Assembly: GCF_011759385.1 (NCBI RefSeq)
Contig: NZ_JAARLY010000008.1
Location: forward strand, 124,001-188,000
Source: Oleiagrimonas sp. C23AA
GTDB taxonomy: Bacteria; Pseudomonadota; Gammaproteobacteria; Xanthomonadales; Rhodanobacteraceae
Length of the DNA stretch: 64,000 bases
Direction: 5' to 3'
Position 1 is the stretch's first letter. Every line of letters starts with the position of its first letter. Below the pieces are notes generated by a model, which was not told the origin of the DNA, searched no databases, and was given only the letters and a program-made list of their open reading frames with translations. Below, one piece after another: positions 1 through 9,698 of this stretch. Both the position numbers and the translations under genes were made by a program.

Positions 1-840
1 AACATGGGCATAGCCGCGCTTCATGCCTGGGCGGTCTTTGGGGATCGCCCATAGGCCTTCATCCAGGTCCAGTTCGGACCACAGCAGCGTGCGCGTCACG
101 CCTGGTCGGTTTGCCGTCCATAGGGCGAGCTTGCAAGCGGCTTTAGGAATGCTGGTATCGGGATAGGCGTCCAGCTTGCTCAGGAAGTCGGGAAGCTCTT
201 TGAGCGTCAGGTGGGCATGATGGTTGGTCTGCGGCGCCGGTGCGGCCACTGCTGAAAGATACTGGGCGGGGTTGGTGCCCTCCAGCAGACCGGTGGCGAT
301 GGCGTGGTCAAAGATGCTGTGCAGCCATTGCCGTGACTTTTTGGCCACGTTGTGAGCGCCACGTTTCTCGATGCGCTCGACAACCACGGTCAACTCGACA
401 GGCGTGATATTCGTAATGGGGCGGCGAGAAAGGGGCGGCAGTAGGTCCTTATCCAGGTACATGCGCGCCTTGAGGCGGGTCGGCTCGCGCCAGCGCTGCG
501 ATTTGAAGTCGAACCAGGCTTCGGCAGCCTGGCCGAAGGTTCGGGCCACCTTGGCGCGTAATTGCAGCTTCGATTGCCGGCGATGCTCGGCGGGGTCTGT
601 GCCACTCAGTAGAAGGGCGCGGGCTTCATCGGCCTGCTGCTCGGCGTTGCGGATGCCGACCTGCGGGTATACTCCCAGCGCGAGCATCTTTTCCTTGCCG
701 CCGTACCGATAGCGCATCCGCCAGTACTTGGCGCCATTGGGCATCACCATCACGCAGAGGCCGCGAGCGGCGGTCAGCTTGTAGGCTTTGCCGCGCGGTG
801 TCGCGTTGCGGATCTGTAGATCGGTGAGCCTGGCGGCCAT
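1..840 (-). CDS. tyrosine-type integrase, prophage P4/DUF4102 type (3' part outside window)
   Basis: This would be the site-specific recombinase of an integrated element. The reading frame starts at the ATG at 840 and stays open to the window edge, so about 280 residues of a roughly 400-residue family are visible. The N-terminal DUF4102-like arm-binding domain shows the family signature LALGVYP near residue 55. A SAM-like core-binding domain follows (KVARTFGQAAEAWFDFK). The start of the catalytic domain contains WTANRPGVTRTLLWSELDL, with the first catalytic Arg in NRPG. The rest of the catalytic residues lie beyond position 1. The gene begins 160 bp from the 3' end of tRNA-Leu and reads away from it, the usual arrangement for an element inserted into a tRNA 3' end. 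Family assignment is strong; the identity of the element is unknown. Confidence 0.9.
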   Translation of the reverse strand, partial: MAARLTDLQIRNATPRGKAYKLTAARGLCVMVMPNGAKYWRMRYRYGGKEKMLALGVYPQVGIRNAEQQADEARALLLSGTDPAEHRRQSKLQLRAKVARTFGQAAEAWFDFKSQRWREPTRLKARMYLDKDLLPPLSRRPITNITPVELTVVVERIEKRGAHNVAKKSRQWLHSIFDHAIATGLLEGTNPAQYLSAVAAPAPQTNHHAHLTLKELPDFLSKLDAYPDTSIPKAACKLALWTANRPGVTRTLLWSELDLDEGLWAIPKDRPGMKRGYAHV

Positions 841-931
841 GGGTGCTCCGGGTTTGCCCTCGGAAATGTACCCACGCTTGTACCCCTAAACTTTGCGAGC
901 TGCAATGAAACAGGATGAAACACGCAGACAC

Positions 932-957
932 AAAAAACCCGCCATAAAGGCGGGTTT
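932..957 (-). terminator. intrinsic terminator downstream of tRNA-Leu
   Basis: Read on the minus strand, a 9-bp stem (AAACCCGCC/GGCGGGTTT) with a 5-nt loop runs into six T. It lies about 45 bp after the tRNA-Leu 3' end and before the integrase start, so it would end tRNA transcription and insulate the integrase. Confidence 0.75.
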
Positions 958-1001
958 CATGCAGTTTCTGAGTCGTTGTGACACACTCTGAAACATGTAG
1001 A

Positions 1002-1045
1002 TGGTGCCCAGGAGAAGACTCGAACTTCCACGACCTTTCGGTCAC
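1002..1045 (-). other. probable attachment site at the tRNA-Leu 3' end
   Basis: The integrase gene lies just beyond the tRNA 3' end, and enzymes of this type commonly use that end as attB and rebuild it on insertion. The matching copy would lie to the left of the window, so neither the exact core nor the existence of the second copy can be confirmed here. Confidence 0.35.
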
Positions 1046-1088
1046 TAGCACCTGAAGCTAGCGCGTCTACCAATTCCGCCACCTGGGC
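1002..1088 (-). tRNA. tRNA-Leu (anticodon CAG)
   Basis: 87-nt class II tRNA on the minus strand, from GCCCAGG at 1088 to a CCA encoded at 1004-1002. The 7-bp acceptor stem GCCCAGG/CCTGGGC, the D-loop GGTAGACGC, the variable arm and the T-loop GTTCGAGTC are all readable. The anticodon loop TTCAGGT gives CAG. Its 3' end faces the integrase gene and is the likely integration site. Confidence 0.95.
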
Positions 1089-1124
1089 AGGTGTGCCGCG
1101 CTGTTCAGCGCTGCGGAGCCGCGT

Positions 1125-1153
1125 AAGATAGAGATCTGGCCCGGGTCTGTCAA
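1125..1153 (-). promoter_or_regulatory. sigma-70 promoter of tRNA-Leu
   Basis: On the minus strand a consensus -35 TTGACA (1153-1148), a 17-bp spacer and a -10 TATCTT (1130-1125) sit about 37 bp before the tRNA 5' end. This is one of the best promoter matches in the window. Confidence 0.75.
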
Positions 1154-1164
1154 CAAATTTTTCA

Positions 1165-1189
1165 TCGCGAATGGAAAAATTATTCGCGA
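1165..1189. repeat. inverted repeat between divergent tRNA-Leu and rnr
   Basis: Perfect 8-bp arms TCGCGAAT/ATTCGCGA separated by 9 AT-rich bases. It lies just upstream of the tRNA-Leu -35 and within 20 bp of the rnr start. It could be an operator or a hairpin in the rnr 5' leader; the sequence does not decide. Confidence 0.5.
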
Positions 1190-1207
1190 TCCAAGCCAAG
1201 GAACGAT

Positions 1208-3616
1208 GTGTCATCAAACAAACCCAAGACCGGCCCGCGCCGGTCCACAAAGAAAAACAAGAACATGGCCGCCAAGGAGGCCCCCCGGCGAGGCAAGAAG
1301 CCTGCCGCGCGCGATCCATTCGCCGAGCGCGAGGCGCGCCGCTACGACCGCCCCATTCCCAGCCGTGAGGCCATCCTGCAGCTACTGGAGCTGCGTGGCG
1401 AACTGATGAAGGCGCCGGCCATCGCCGAGGCGCTGGGCCTGACCGAAGAGGTCGATACCGAGGCACTGGGCAAGCGCCTGGGGGCGATGGTGCGCGATGG
1501 CCAGCTGTTGCAGAACCGCTCCGGCGCGTTCGCTCCGGCCAGCAAGCTGGACCTGATTCGCGGCGTGGTGCTGGCCAATGCCGACGGTTATGGCTTCCTG
1601 CGCCCGGACGAGGGCGGAGAAGACCTTTACCTGTCGCCGGCGCAGATGCGCCCGGTGCTGCATGGCGATCGCGTGCTGGCCAGCGTGGTCGGCGTGGATC
1701 GCCGCGGGCGCCGCCAGGGCGCCGTGGTCGAGGTGCTGGAGCGCCGCTCCTCGCGCCTGGTGGGGCGCGTGGTGGTGGAGAACGGCGTGACCGTGGTCAC
1801 GCCCGATGACCGCCGCCTGCATCAGGATGTGCTGATTCCACCCGATGAGCGCCATGGCGCCAAGTCCGGCCAGATTGTGGTCGCCGAGATCACCACGCCA
1901 CCGACCGCCTATCGCGGGCCCATCGGCACCATCCTGTCGGTGCTGGGCGAGCGCCTGCAGCCTTCACTCTTGGTGGAAATGGCCATCGCCAGCCACGACC
2001 TGCCGGACCAGTTTCCGGACGCCGTGCTGCGCCAGGCCGAGGCCGTCGAGCCGCAGGTCACCGAGACGGAAAAGGACGAGGACGGACGTGTCGACATCCG
2101 CCAGTTGCCGCTGGTCACCATCGATGGCGCCGACGCGCGCGATTTTGACGATGCCGTCTACGCCAAGCCGCGCCGCAACGGTGGCTATCGCCTGATCGTG
2201 GCCATCGCCGATGTTTCTCACTACGTGAAGACCGGCACGCCACTGGACGATGAGGCCTACGAGCGCAGCACCTCGACCTATTTCCCGGGCTTTGTGGTGC
2301 CAATGCTGCCCGAGTCGTTGTCCAATGGCATCTGCTCGTTGAACCCCAACGTCGAGCGTTTGTGCATGGTCTGCGACATGAACATCGACGCGCAGGGCGA
2401 GGTGGAACGAGCCAAGTTCTACCCCGGCCTGATGCGATCGCATGCACGCCTGACCTACAACCGCGTGTGGCAGGCCATCGGTGAGCGCAATCAGGATGCG
2501 CGCGAAGAGCTGGCCGATGTGCTGGGGCAGCTGGAAGACCTGCATGCGCTGTACAAGCTCCTGGCCGCGCAGCGTCGTCGCCGTGGCGCCATCGAGTTCG
2601 ACACGGTGGAGGTGAAGTTTGGCCTGGACGCCGCCGGTGAGGTGCAGGATATGGGCGCGCAGCCGCGCAACGATGCGCACCGGCTGATCGAGGAATGCAT
2701 GATCACCGCCAACGTGCAGGCGGCCAAGTTCCTGTCGCGAAAGAAGATTCCGGCGCTTTACCGCGTGCATCCGACGCCGCCGGCCGAAAAGTACGAGGAT
2801 CTGCTGGAGTTCCTGCGCGAGTTCAAGCTGTCGCTGCCGCCCGTGGAGGAAGTGACGCCCGCCGATTTCTCCGACCTGCTGCGCAAGGTGAAGGGCCGTC
2901 CCGAGGCCGACCTGATCCAGTCGGTGCTGTTGCGCTCGCAAAGCCTGGCGGTGTATCACCCGGAAAACCAGGGTCACTTTGGCCTGGCGCTGGATGCGTA
3001 CGCGCACTTTACGTCGCCGATTCGCCGCTATCCGGACCTGCTGGTGCACCGGGCCATTCGCTATGCGCTGACGCGCGGCAAGCCCAAGGACTACGAGTAC
3101 ACCGACAAGGCCATGGCCGACATGGCGCTGCATTGCTCGCAGCGTGAGCGTCGCGCCGAAGAGGCCGAGCGCGATGTCGACGAACGCTTCAAGTGTGCGT
3201 GGATGGAAAAGCACGTCGGCGAGGTGTTCGAGGGCGTGGTCACCGGCGTCACCTCGTTCGGGCTTTTCGTGGAAATGGAGCCCAGCAAGGTGTCCGGTCT
3301 GGTGCACATTTCGCAGCTGCCCAACGACTACTACCACTTCGAACCGACGCGTCGCCTGCTGGAGGGCGAGCGCACCGGACGGCGTTTCCGCCTGGGCGAC
3401 AACGTGCGTGTGCAGGTGCTGCGCGCCAGCCTGGAAGATCGCAAGATCGACCTGCGTCTGGCTACCCGCGATGGTGCTCACGAGCCGGATACGGCGCCGC
3501 CCAAACGCGGCGACAAAAAGCGCAAGAGCTCCGAACACGGGTTGCCCAGCAAGAAGGCCAGCCGTGACCGTCGCACCAAGCGCGATGGCAAGAGCAAGGC
3601 GCGCAAGAAGAAGTGA
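1208..3616 (+). CDS. rnr: ribonuclease R
   Basis: Processive 3'-5' exoribonuclease of the RNase II family that degrades structured RNA, including rRNA and tmRNA-tagged messages, in the cytoplasm. The 802-residue protein shows an N-terminal winged-helix/cold-shock region, the RNB catalytic core with the metal-binding signature DGADARDFDDAVYA near residue 310, an S1 domain (GEVFEGVVTGVTSFGLFVEM) and a Lys/Arg-rich tail. I chose the GTG at 1208 because AAGGA lies 5 bases before it. An in-frame ATG at 1265 has no clear ribosome-binding site. It is followed by rlmB, the order often seen in gammaproteobacteria. Family is certain; the exact start is likely. Confidence 0.95.
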   Translation: MSSNKPKTGPRRSTKKNKNMAAKEAPRRGKKPAARDPFAEREARRYDRPIPSREAILQLLELRGELMKAPAIAEALGLTEEVDTEALGKRLGAMVRDGQLLQNRSGAFAPASKLDLIRGVVLANADGYGFLRPDEGGEDLYLSPAQMRPVLHGDRVLASVVGVDRRGRRQGAVVEVLERRSSRLVGRVVVENGVTVVTPDDRRLHQDVLIPPDERHGAKSGQIVVAEITTPPTAYRGPIGTILSVLGERLQPSLLVEMAIASHDLPDQFPDAVLRQAEAVEPQVTETEKDEDGRVDIRQLPLVTIDGADARDFDDAVYAKPRRNGGYRLIVAIADVSHYVKTGTPLDDEAYERSTSTYFPGFVVPMLPESLSNGICSLNPNVERLCMVCDMNIDAQGEVERAKFYPGLMRSHARLTYNRVWQAIGERNQDAREELADVLGQLEDLHALYKLLAAQRRRRGAIEFDTVEVKFGLDAAGEVQDMGAQPRNDAHRLIEECMITANVQAAKFLSRKKIPALYRVHPTPPAEKYEDLLEFLREFKLSLPPVEEVTPADFSDLLRKVKGRPEADLIQSVLLRSQSLAVYHPENQGHFGLALDAYAHFTSPIRRYPDLLVHRAIRYALTRGKPKDYEYTDKAMADMALHCSQRERRAEEAERDVDERFKCAWMEKHVGEVFEGVVTGVTSFGLFVEMEPSKVSGLVHISQLPNDYYHFEPTRRLLEGERTGRRFRLGDNVRVQVLRASLEDRKIDLRLATRDGAHEPDTAPPKRGDKKRKSSEHGLPSKKASRDRRTKRDGKSKARKKK

Positions 3617-3623
3617 TGCGTGC

Positions 3624-3654
3624 GCATGGCCTGCTCCCGGCGAGCAGGCCATGC
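3624..3654 (+). other. 13-bp hairpin between rnr and rlmB
   Basis: GCATGGCCTGCTC and its exact complement flank a 5-nt loop (CCGGC), with no T run afterwards. It is therefore not a classical terminator. It may protect or process the rnr-rlmB transcript. Confidence 0.5.
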
Positions 3655-3696
3655 CGGTATCATGCGCGGCCGAGTACGCAACTTTTAGGCAACCCG

Positions 3697-4443
3697 ATGA
3701 GCGAATCCTGGATCGCCGGTATCAACCCCGTGGAAGGCGCCCTGGCCAATGACCCCGAGCGCGTGCGCGAGGTGGTGATCGAGCAGGGCAGCCGCAATGC
3801 CCGCGTCAAGGAGCTGGCCGACATGGCGCGCAAGGCGCACGTGCTGGTGTCGATGAAGCCGCGTGCGCAGCTTGACCGCCTGGGCGGTGGTGCGCGTCAC
3901 CAGGGCGTGCTGGCCCGCTACGAGGCACCGGCACCGCTGGGCGAGGATGTGTTGCCGGAGCTGGCCGAGCAGGCCGGTTCCCGCGCGCTGTTTCTGGTGC
4001 TCGATGGCGTCACCGATCCGCACAACCTGGGCGCCTGTCTGCGCAGTGCCGCCGCGGCGCAGGTGACCGCGGTGATCGTGCCCAAGGACCGTGCCGTAGG
4101 CGTCACGCCGACCGTGCGTCGCGCCTCGGCCGGCGGTGCCGACCGCGTGCCGCTGGTGGCGGCCACGAACCTGGCACGCACCCTGCGCAGCCTGAAGGAT
4201 GCCGGCGTGTGGCTGGTGGGGCTTGCCGGCGAGACCGACGCCTCGCTGTACGAAATGGACCTGAAAGGTCCCATCGCCATCGTCATGGGCTCGGAAGGCG
4301 AGGGCATGCGCCGACTGACGCGTGAAACCTGCGACTTTGTCGCGCGTATCCCGATGCCGGGTGCCATGGAAAGCCTGAACGTGTCGGTGGCCACCGGCGT
4401 GGCCTTGTTCGAGGCGGTGCGCCAGCGCGGGGCTCAGGCGTGA
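3697..4443 (+). CDS. rlmB: 23S rRNA (guanosine-2'-O-)-methyltransferase RlmB
   Basis: SpoU/TrmH-family (SPOUT) methyltransferase that 2'-O-methylates G2251 in the peptidyl-transferase loop of 23S rRNA. The protein of 248 residues has an N-terminal substrate-binding domain starting SWIAGINPVEGAL. The knotted catalytic domain carries the three family motifs: LVLDGVTDPHNLGACLRSA, IAIVMGSEGEGMRR and IPMPGAMESLNVSVATGVALFE. The ATG at 3697 was chosen because the conserved N terminus begins there; upstream in-frame residues look non-coding. Its stop overlaps the start of the next gene, suggesting translational coupling. Confidence 0.95.
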   Translation: MSESWIAGINPVEGALANDPERVREVVIEQGSRNARVKELADMARKAHVLVSMKPRAQLDRLGGGARHQGVLARYEAPAPLGEDVLPELAEQAGSRALFLVLDGVTDPHNLGACLRSAAAAQVTAVIVPKDRAVGVTPTVRRASAGGADRVPLVAATNLARTLRSLKDAGVWLVGLAGETDASLYEMDLKGPIAIVMGSEGEGMRRLTRETCDFVARIPMPGAMESLNVSVATGVALFEAVRQRGAQA

Positions 4444-4739
4444 ACGTGAACATGCCCTGGCACGAGTGGGCCGGTTTTGCCGGAGTATTGCTGGTGCTGT
4501 TGGCCTTTCTGCTGCTGCAGGCGCACAAGCTGCGCGGCAACGGGCTGGTCTATCAGCTGATGAACGCGCTGGGCGCCATCGGCGTGATGGCCTCGCTGTT
4601 GTTTGGCCAGTTCAACCTGCCGGCATTCGCGTTGCAGCTGGCGTGGCTGGTGATCAGCATCTACGGCATGCTGGTGGCGGCGCGTCGGCGTCGCCTCTCA
4701 CGGCAGGAGACGCCGCCCGAGTCCGCCTCGCGGCGCTGA
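4440..4739 (+). CDS. small membrane protein, CBU_0592 type
   Basis: A protein of about 99 residues with three predicted membrane segments (around residues 10-26, 38-56 and 62-78), followed by an Arg-rich cytoplasmic tail. The pattern resembles the CBU_0592 family of unknown function. A GTG at 4440 overlaps the rlmB stop codon; another GTG (4446) and an ATG (4452) follow immediately, so the start is uncertain by four codons. No catalytic residues are visible and no function is assigned. Confidence 0.7.
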   Translation: MNVNMPWHEWAGFAGVLLVLLAFLLLQAHKLRGNGLVYQLMNALGAIGVMASLLFGQFNLPAFALQLAWLVISIYGMLVAARRRRLSRQETPPESASRR

Positions 4740-4763
4740 CTTGCGGCGCTTTCGACAAGCATG

Positions 4764-4803
4764 AAAAAAGGCGCGTCCGCTTGAGCGGCCGCGCCTTTTT
4801 TTA
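4764..4803. terminator. bidirectional terminator between convergent genes
   Basis: A GC-rich stem (GGCGCG...CGCGCC) is flanked by A6 on the left and T7 on the right, so it can stop transcription from both sides: the rlmB side on plus and the pst-phoU operon on minus. Confidence 0.8.
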
Positions 4804-4822
4804 GTGCCCGGGAAGGCGGCTA

Positions 4823-5539
4823 TCAGATGCCTTCTTCCAGCTCCGGGCCGGAGGTTTCATCGCCCTTCTTGCGGGTCGCTTCCAGCGCCTCACCCTTGAC
4901 CAGGAACCATACGTTCTCGGCAATGTTGGTGGCGTGATCGCCGATGCGCTCGATGTTCTTGGCCATGAACAACAGGTGCGTGCACGGCGTGATGGAGCGC
5001 GGATCTTCCATCATGTAGGTCAGCAGCTCGCGGAACAGGCCGGTGTAGGCCTCATCCAGCTTCACGTCGTCTTCCCACACCTGGTAGGCGGCCTCGGCGT
5101 CGCCCTCGCGGTAGGCGGCCAGTACCTTGCGCACGGCGACGGCGGCCAGTTCGGAAAGCCGACGCAGGCTGCGCGCATGGGTGATGGGCGCGACCATCGA
5201 CAGCGGGATGGCGCGCTTGGCGACATTGGCACCGTAATCGCCGATGCGCTCGATATCGGCGGCGATGCGCAGCGCGGCGAATACCTCGCGCAGGTCGCGG
5301 GCCATCGGCGCACGCAGGGCCAGCAGACGCACCACATCGTGGCTGATCTCGGTTTCCATGGCGTCGATGGCGTCGTCGTTCTCCACCACTCGCAGCGCGG
5401 CGCGCTCGTCGCGTCGCTCGACGACATCGATGGCGGCCTCAAGCTGGGTGACCGACAGCTCGCCCATGCGGGCAATCTCGCCGGTCAGGCGGTCCAGCTC
5501 CTGGTCGTAGCTTTTGATGATGTGGTCTTTGGAGTGCAT
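4823..5539 (-). CDS. phoU: phosphate signalling protein PhoU
   Basis: Negative regulator that links the PstSCAB transporter to the PhoR-PhoB two-component system; loss usually gives constitutive Pho expression. The 238-residue protein has two tandem PhoU helical domains with the metal-cluster motifs ExxxD seen as DAMETEISHDVVRLLALRAPMARDLREV and, in the second half, HLLFMAKNIERIGDHATNIAE. The start ATG at 5539 gives the standard N terminus MHSKDHIIKSYDQEL. It is the last gene of the pst operon, 88 bp after pstB. Its partners phoB and phoR are about 35 kb away in the same window. Confidence 0.96.
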   Translation of the reverse strand: MHSKDHIIKSYDQELDRLTGEIARMGELSVTQLEAAIDVVERRDERAALRVVENDDAIDAMETEISHDVVRLLALRAPMARDLREVFAALRIAADIERIGDYGANVAKRAIPLSMVAPITHARSLRRLSELAAVAVRKVLAAYREGDAEAAYQVWEDDVKLDEAYTGLFRELLTYMMEDPRSITPCTHLLFMAKNIERIGDHATNIAENVWFLVKGEALEATRKKGDETSGPELEEGI

Positions 5540-5627
5540 GGCACGGCCTTGTGTAGCAGTAACGTTCGGAATGTAGCGGCGCGCGTCGGGCAGGGCGAGC
5601 GCGCCGCGCGCGGGCGTTGCGGGAAGT

Positions 5628-6429
<802 letters not shown>

Positions 6430-6437
<8 letters not shown>

Positions 6438-7296
6438 AGCTCACCTTCTTGCGCGAAAACAGAAGTCGGGTCAGCAGGCTGAGCGCCAGCACGAACAGGG
6501 TGATCAACAGCGCACCGGCCCAGGCGATGGCGTGCAGCGTCGGGTTCGGGTCGTTGGTGTACTGGTAGATCGCCACCGGCAGGCTGGCCATCTTGTCCAG
6601 CGGGTGCACGCTCATGTAATTGTTGCCGAAGGCGGTGAACAGCAGCGGCGCGGTCTCGCCGGCCAGGCGCGCCAGCGCCAGCAGGATACCGGTGATGATG
6701 CCGGACATGGCCGCGCGCATCAGCACCTGCAGGGTCATCTTCCACTGCGGAATGCCCAGCGACAGCGCCGCCTCGCGCAGCGTGGTCGGCACCAGCTGCA
6801 TCATTTCGTCGGTGGTGCGCACGATCACCGGCAGGCCGATCAGCGCCAGTGCCACCGAGCCGGCAAAGCCGGAGAAGCTGACCGCGCCACCCGACAGCGA
6901 GGTGCTGGGAATGACCACGATCACGTACACGAACAGACCCAGCACGATGGAGGGTGCCGACAGCAGAATATCGTTCAGGAAGCGCACCGTGGCACCGAAC
7001 TTGGAGCTGGATGCACACTCGGCCAGGTAGGTGCCGGCCAGCACGCCGATCGGTGCACAGATCGCAATGGCGATCAGATCCATGATCAAGCTGCCGACAA
7101 TGGCGTTGGACAGGCCGCCGTCCGGACCGTAAGCGGTGATCTTGGTGAACAGGCGCCAGTTGAAGGCGCTGATGCCGTTGACCAGCGTGATCCACAAAAT
7201 CCAGACCAGGAACACCAGCCCGATGATGATGGCCGCCGTGGCCAGCACCTTGGCGGCGATGTTCTTGATATGGCGACGGGTGTAGATGGCGCTCAT
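6430..7296 (-). CDS. pstA: phosphate ABC transporter permease PstA
   Basis: Inner-membrane permease that pairs with PstC to form the phosphate channel. The 288-residue protein has six predicted membrane segments. It carries the permease signature around [50 protein letters not shown], including the EAA-type loop that contacts PstB. The start codon shares one base with the pstC stop (TAATG), so the two are translated together. Confidence 0.96.
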
Positions 7297-8270
7297 TACT
7301 TGCCCTCCCGCTTGGCCAGCTGGCGCAGCATCAGGCGCGCGATCAGCAGCACGATGAAGGTGACCACGAACAACAGGAAGCCCAGCGCGATCAGCGCCGA
7401 ACGGTGCAGGCCCACCGCCTCGTTGAACTCATTGGCGATGGACGAGGAAATCGAGGTGCCCGGCATCAGCAGCGAGGCGGTGATGTTGTACGAGTTGCCC
7501 AGCACGAAGGTGACCGCCATGGTCTCGCCCAGCGCACGGCCCAGCCCCAGGAAGATGCCGCCGATCACGGCCGAACGCGTATACGGCAGCACGATGTCCC
7601 AGACCACCTCCCAGGTGGTCGAGCCCAGCGCATAGGCCGATTCCTTCAGGCGCGAAGGCACGGTCTGGAACACCTCGCGCATCACCGAGGAAATGAACGG
7701 CAGGATCATCACTGCCAGCACAATGCCGGCGGTGAGAATGCCAAGGCCCAGCGGCGGGCCGTCGAACACGGCGCCGATGAAGGGAATCTTGCCCAGCGTG
7801 TCGGCCAGGTGCGGCTCGACGTGGTCGGCCATGAATGGCACGAAGATGAAAAGGCCCCACATGCCGTAGATGATCGACGGAATGGCCGCCAGCAGTTCGA
7901 TGGCCGTGGCCACCGGGCCGCGCAGCCAGCCTGGCGCCAGTTCGGTCAGGAACAGGGCGATGCCGAAACTCACCGGCACCGCCAGCACGATGGCGATGAT
8001 GGAGGTGACCAGGGTGCCGTAGATCGGCGCCAGCGCGCCGTAGTTGTCGGTGACCGGGTTCCAGGCGTCGCTGGTCAGAAAGTGAAAGCCATCCTTGAAC
8101 AGCACCTCGCGCCCGCCCCACAGCGTGGACAGCGCCGCGCCCAGCAGGGCCGCCAGTACCAGCAGCGCACAGAAGCGCAGGATGCCGCGGAAGATCCGGT
8201 CGTGGCGGGCATCTTTTCTGGAGCGGTGCTCGATGTCTCGAGCGGCGGTCTCGGGCCGGTTCGCTTGCAT
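7296..8270 (-). CDS. pstC: phosphate ABC transporter permease PstC
   Basis: Second membrane subunit of the phosphate importer, 324 residues. After a charged N-terminal tail of about 30 residues come a first membrane helix and five more, with the EAA loop visible as LKESAYALGSTTWEVVWDIVLPYTRSAVIGG and the motif LGRALGETMAVTFVLGN. It follows pstS after a 123-bp gap; this gap contains no other gene and no obvious terminator. Confidence 0.96.
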   Translation of the reverse strand: MQANRPETAARDIEHRSRKDARHDRIFRGILRFCALLVLAALLGAALSTLWGGREVLFKDGFHFLTSDAWNPVTDNYGALAPIYGTLVTSIIAIVLAVPVSFGIALFLTELAPGWLRGPVATAIELLAAIPSIIYGMWGLFIFVPFMADHVEPHLADTLGKIPFIGAVFDGPPLGLGILTAGIVLAVMILPFISSVMREVFQTVPSRLKESAYALGSTTWEVVWDIVLPYTRSAVIGGIFLGLGRALGETMAVTFVLGNSYNITASLLMPGTSISSSIANEFNEAVGLHRSALIALGFLLFVVTFIVLLIARLMLRQLAKREGK

Positions 8271-8393
8271 GCGGAAAACCTTAGAACGATTGTCGCGGAC
8301 GGGGACTGGTCAAAGGCGCGGCGCGCGCGGTCTTATCGACCACGCGCGCCGGCTTTTTCGCGGTTTATCCGTTACAGGATAACCGACGATGGA

Positions 8394-9413
8394 TTACATC
8401 TTGTATTCGGTCTTCCAGTAGGTCTCGATCTGCTTGACCAGGCTGGCCGGCAGCGGCACGTAGTCCAGCGAACGGGCGTCGTCCTGGCCGTGCTCGTAGG
8501 CCCACTTGAAGAAGTCCATCGTCACCTTGGTGTGCTCGACGTTCTTCGGCTGCTTGTACATGATCACCCACGAGGTGGCGGTGATCGGCCAGGCATTGGC
8601 GCCCGGGGCGTTGGTGATCAGCAGCTTGAAGTTCTTGGCATGCTTCCAGTCGGCGGTGGCAGCGGCGGCCTGGAAGGTCTTGGTCTCCGGCTTGACCACC
8701 TTGCCGGCCGCGTTCTTCATGATCGCGTAGCCGATGTGGTTCTGCAGCGCATAGGCGTACTCGACGTAGCCGATGGAGCCCTTGATCTGCTTGACGTAGG
8801 CGGACACACCCTCGTTGCCCTTGCCGCCGATACCGGCCGGCCAGTTGACGGCGGTGCCTTCACCGACCTTGCTCTTCCAGGTCGGGGAGACCTGCGACAG
8901 GTAATGGGTGAAGTTGTAGGTGGTGCCCGAACCGTCCGAGCGGTGCACGACGGTGATCTTCTGCGCCGGCAGCTTCATGCCCGGGTTCAGCTTGGCAATC
9001 TCGGCGGCGTTCCACATCGTCACCTTGCCCATGAAGATGTCGGACAGGGTCTTGCCGTCCAGCACCAGCTTGCCCGCGTCGATACCCGGCACGTTGAAGG
9101 CCGGTACGATGCCGCCGATCACGTCAGGGAACTGGCCCAGGCCGAACTTGTCCAGCGTGGCTTCGTCCAGCGGCTTGTCGGAGGCGCCGAAATCGACGGT
9201 GCCGGCCTTGATCTGGGCGATACCGCCACCCGAACCGATGGACTGGTAGTTGACGTGGTTGCCGGTCTTCTCGGCGAACTTGGCCGACCACTTGGAGATG
9301 ACAGGGTACACAAAGCTGGAACCGGCACCGGTGATGTCGGTGGCGCCAGCGGTCATGCAGATCATGGACGCCGCGGCAGCGACGGCAATGCGCGATTTCA
9401 TGGACTTGAACAC
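8394..9413 (-). CDS. pstS: phosphate-binding periplasmic protein PstS
   Basis: Periplasmic receptor that delivers phosphate to PstCA. About 339 residues: a signal peptide (MKSRIAVAAAASMICMTAGA) and a mature part with the phosphate-ligand motifs GAGSSFVYPV near the N terminus, GSGGGIAQIKAGTVDFGASD and HRSDGSGTTYNFTHYL. The start was moved to the GTG at 9413 because a full AAGGAG lies 6 bases before it. The next in-frame ATG (9401) is 18 bases from that site. First gene of pstSCAB-phoU, with a possible Pho box upstream. Confidence 0.95.
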   Translation of the reverse strand: MFKSMKSRIAVAAAASMICMTAGATDITGAGSSFVYPVISKWSAKFAEKTGNHVNYQSIGSGGGIAQIKAGTVDFGASDKPLDEATLDKFGLGQFPDVIGGIVPAFNVPGIDAGKLVLDGKTLSDIFMGKVTMWNAAEIAKLNPGMKLPAQKITVVHRSDGSGTTYNFTHYLSQVSPTWKSKVGEGTAVNWPAGIGGKGNEGVSAYVKQIKGSIGYVEYAYALQNHIGYAIMKNAAGKVVKPETKTFQAAAATADWKHAKNFKLLITNAPGANAWPITATSWVIMYKQPKNVEHTKVTMDFFKWAYEHGQDDARSLDYVPLPASLVKQIETYWKTEYKM

Positions 9414-9498
9414 GAGTAGCTCCTTGGATTCGGTCAACAGGCGTTGCCCGCCTGGCTCCATTTGTAGGTGAGCCATGTTGCAATGAAATGAGTTGAAT

Positions 9499-9516
9499 GT
9501 TGCACCTGTGTGACAG
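9499..9516 (-). promoter_or_regulatory. candidate PhoB box upstream of pstS
   Basis: On the minus strand CTGTCAC is followed at the 11-bp Pho spacing by GTGCAAC, a weaker half. Together 11 of 14 half-site positions match CTGTCAC repeats. Further weak repeats (AACTCAT, TTGCAAC) continue at 11-bp steps to 9477. Its place about 86 bp before the pstS start fits PhoB control; it is a weaker match than the site at 11138. Confidence 0.45.
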
Positions 9517-9698
9517 GTCGTCATTTCAGTGGCTTGGCGGGATCGTCCAAAGGCGGTGCGGTCTCCCTGAGGGAGGCCGCATCATGTGATCCAACGTGTT
9601 GTTATATTTGGATTTTAAGGCGCTTCTGGCCAAGTCGACCGGGGCGCGCGCCGGACCCATGGATACGCAGCCGGCGTGATGGCTGCGTGAGCAAAAGG

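Noticed and set aside
1964-3652. 562-codon open frame antisense to rnr
   Set aside because: It is the mirror of codon bias in a GC-rich gene; composition (His, Gln, Leu runs) is not protein-like and rnr on the other strand is certain. The same applies to long antisense frames over pstSC, thrS, ppk1, the M48 gene and others.
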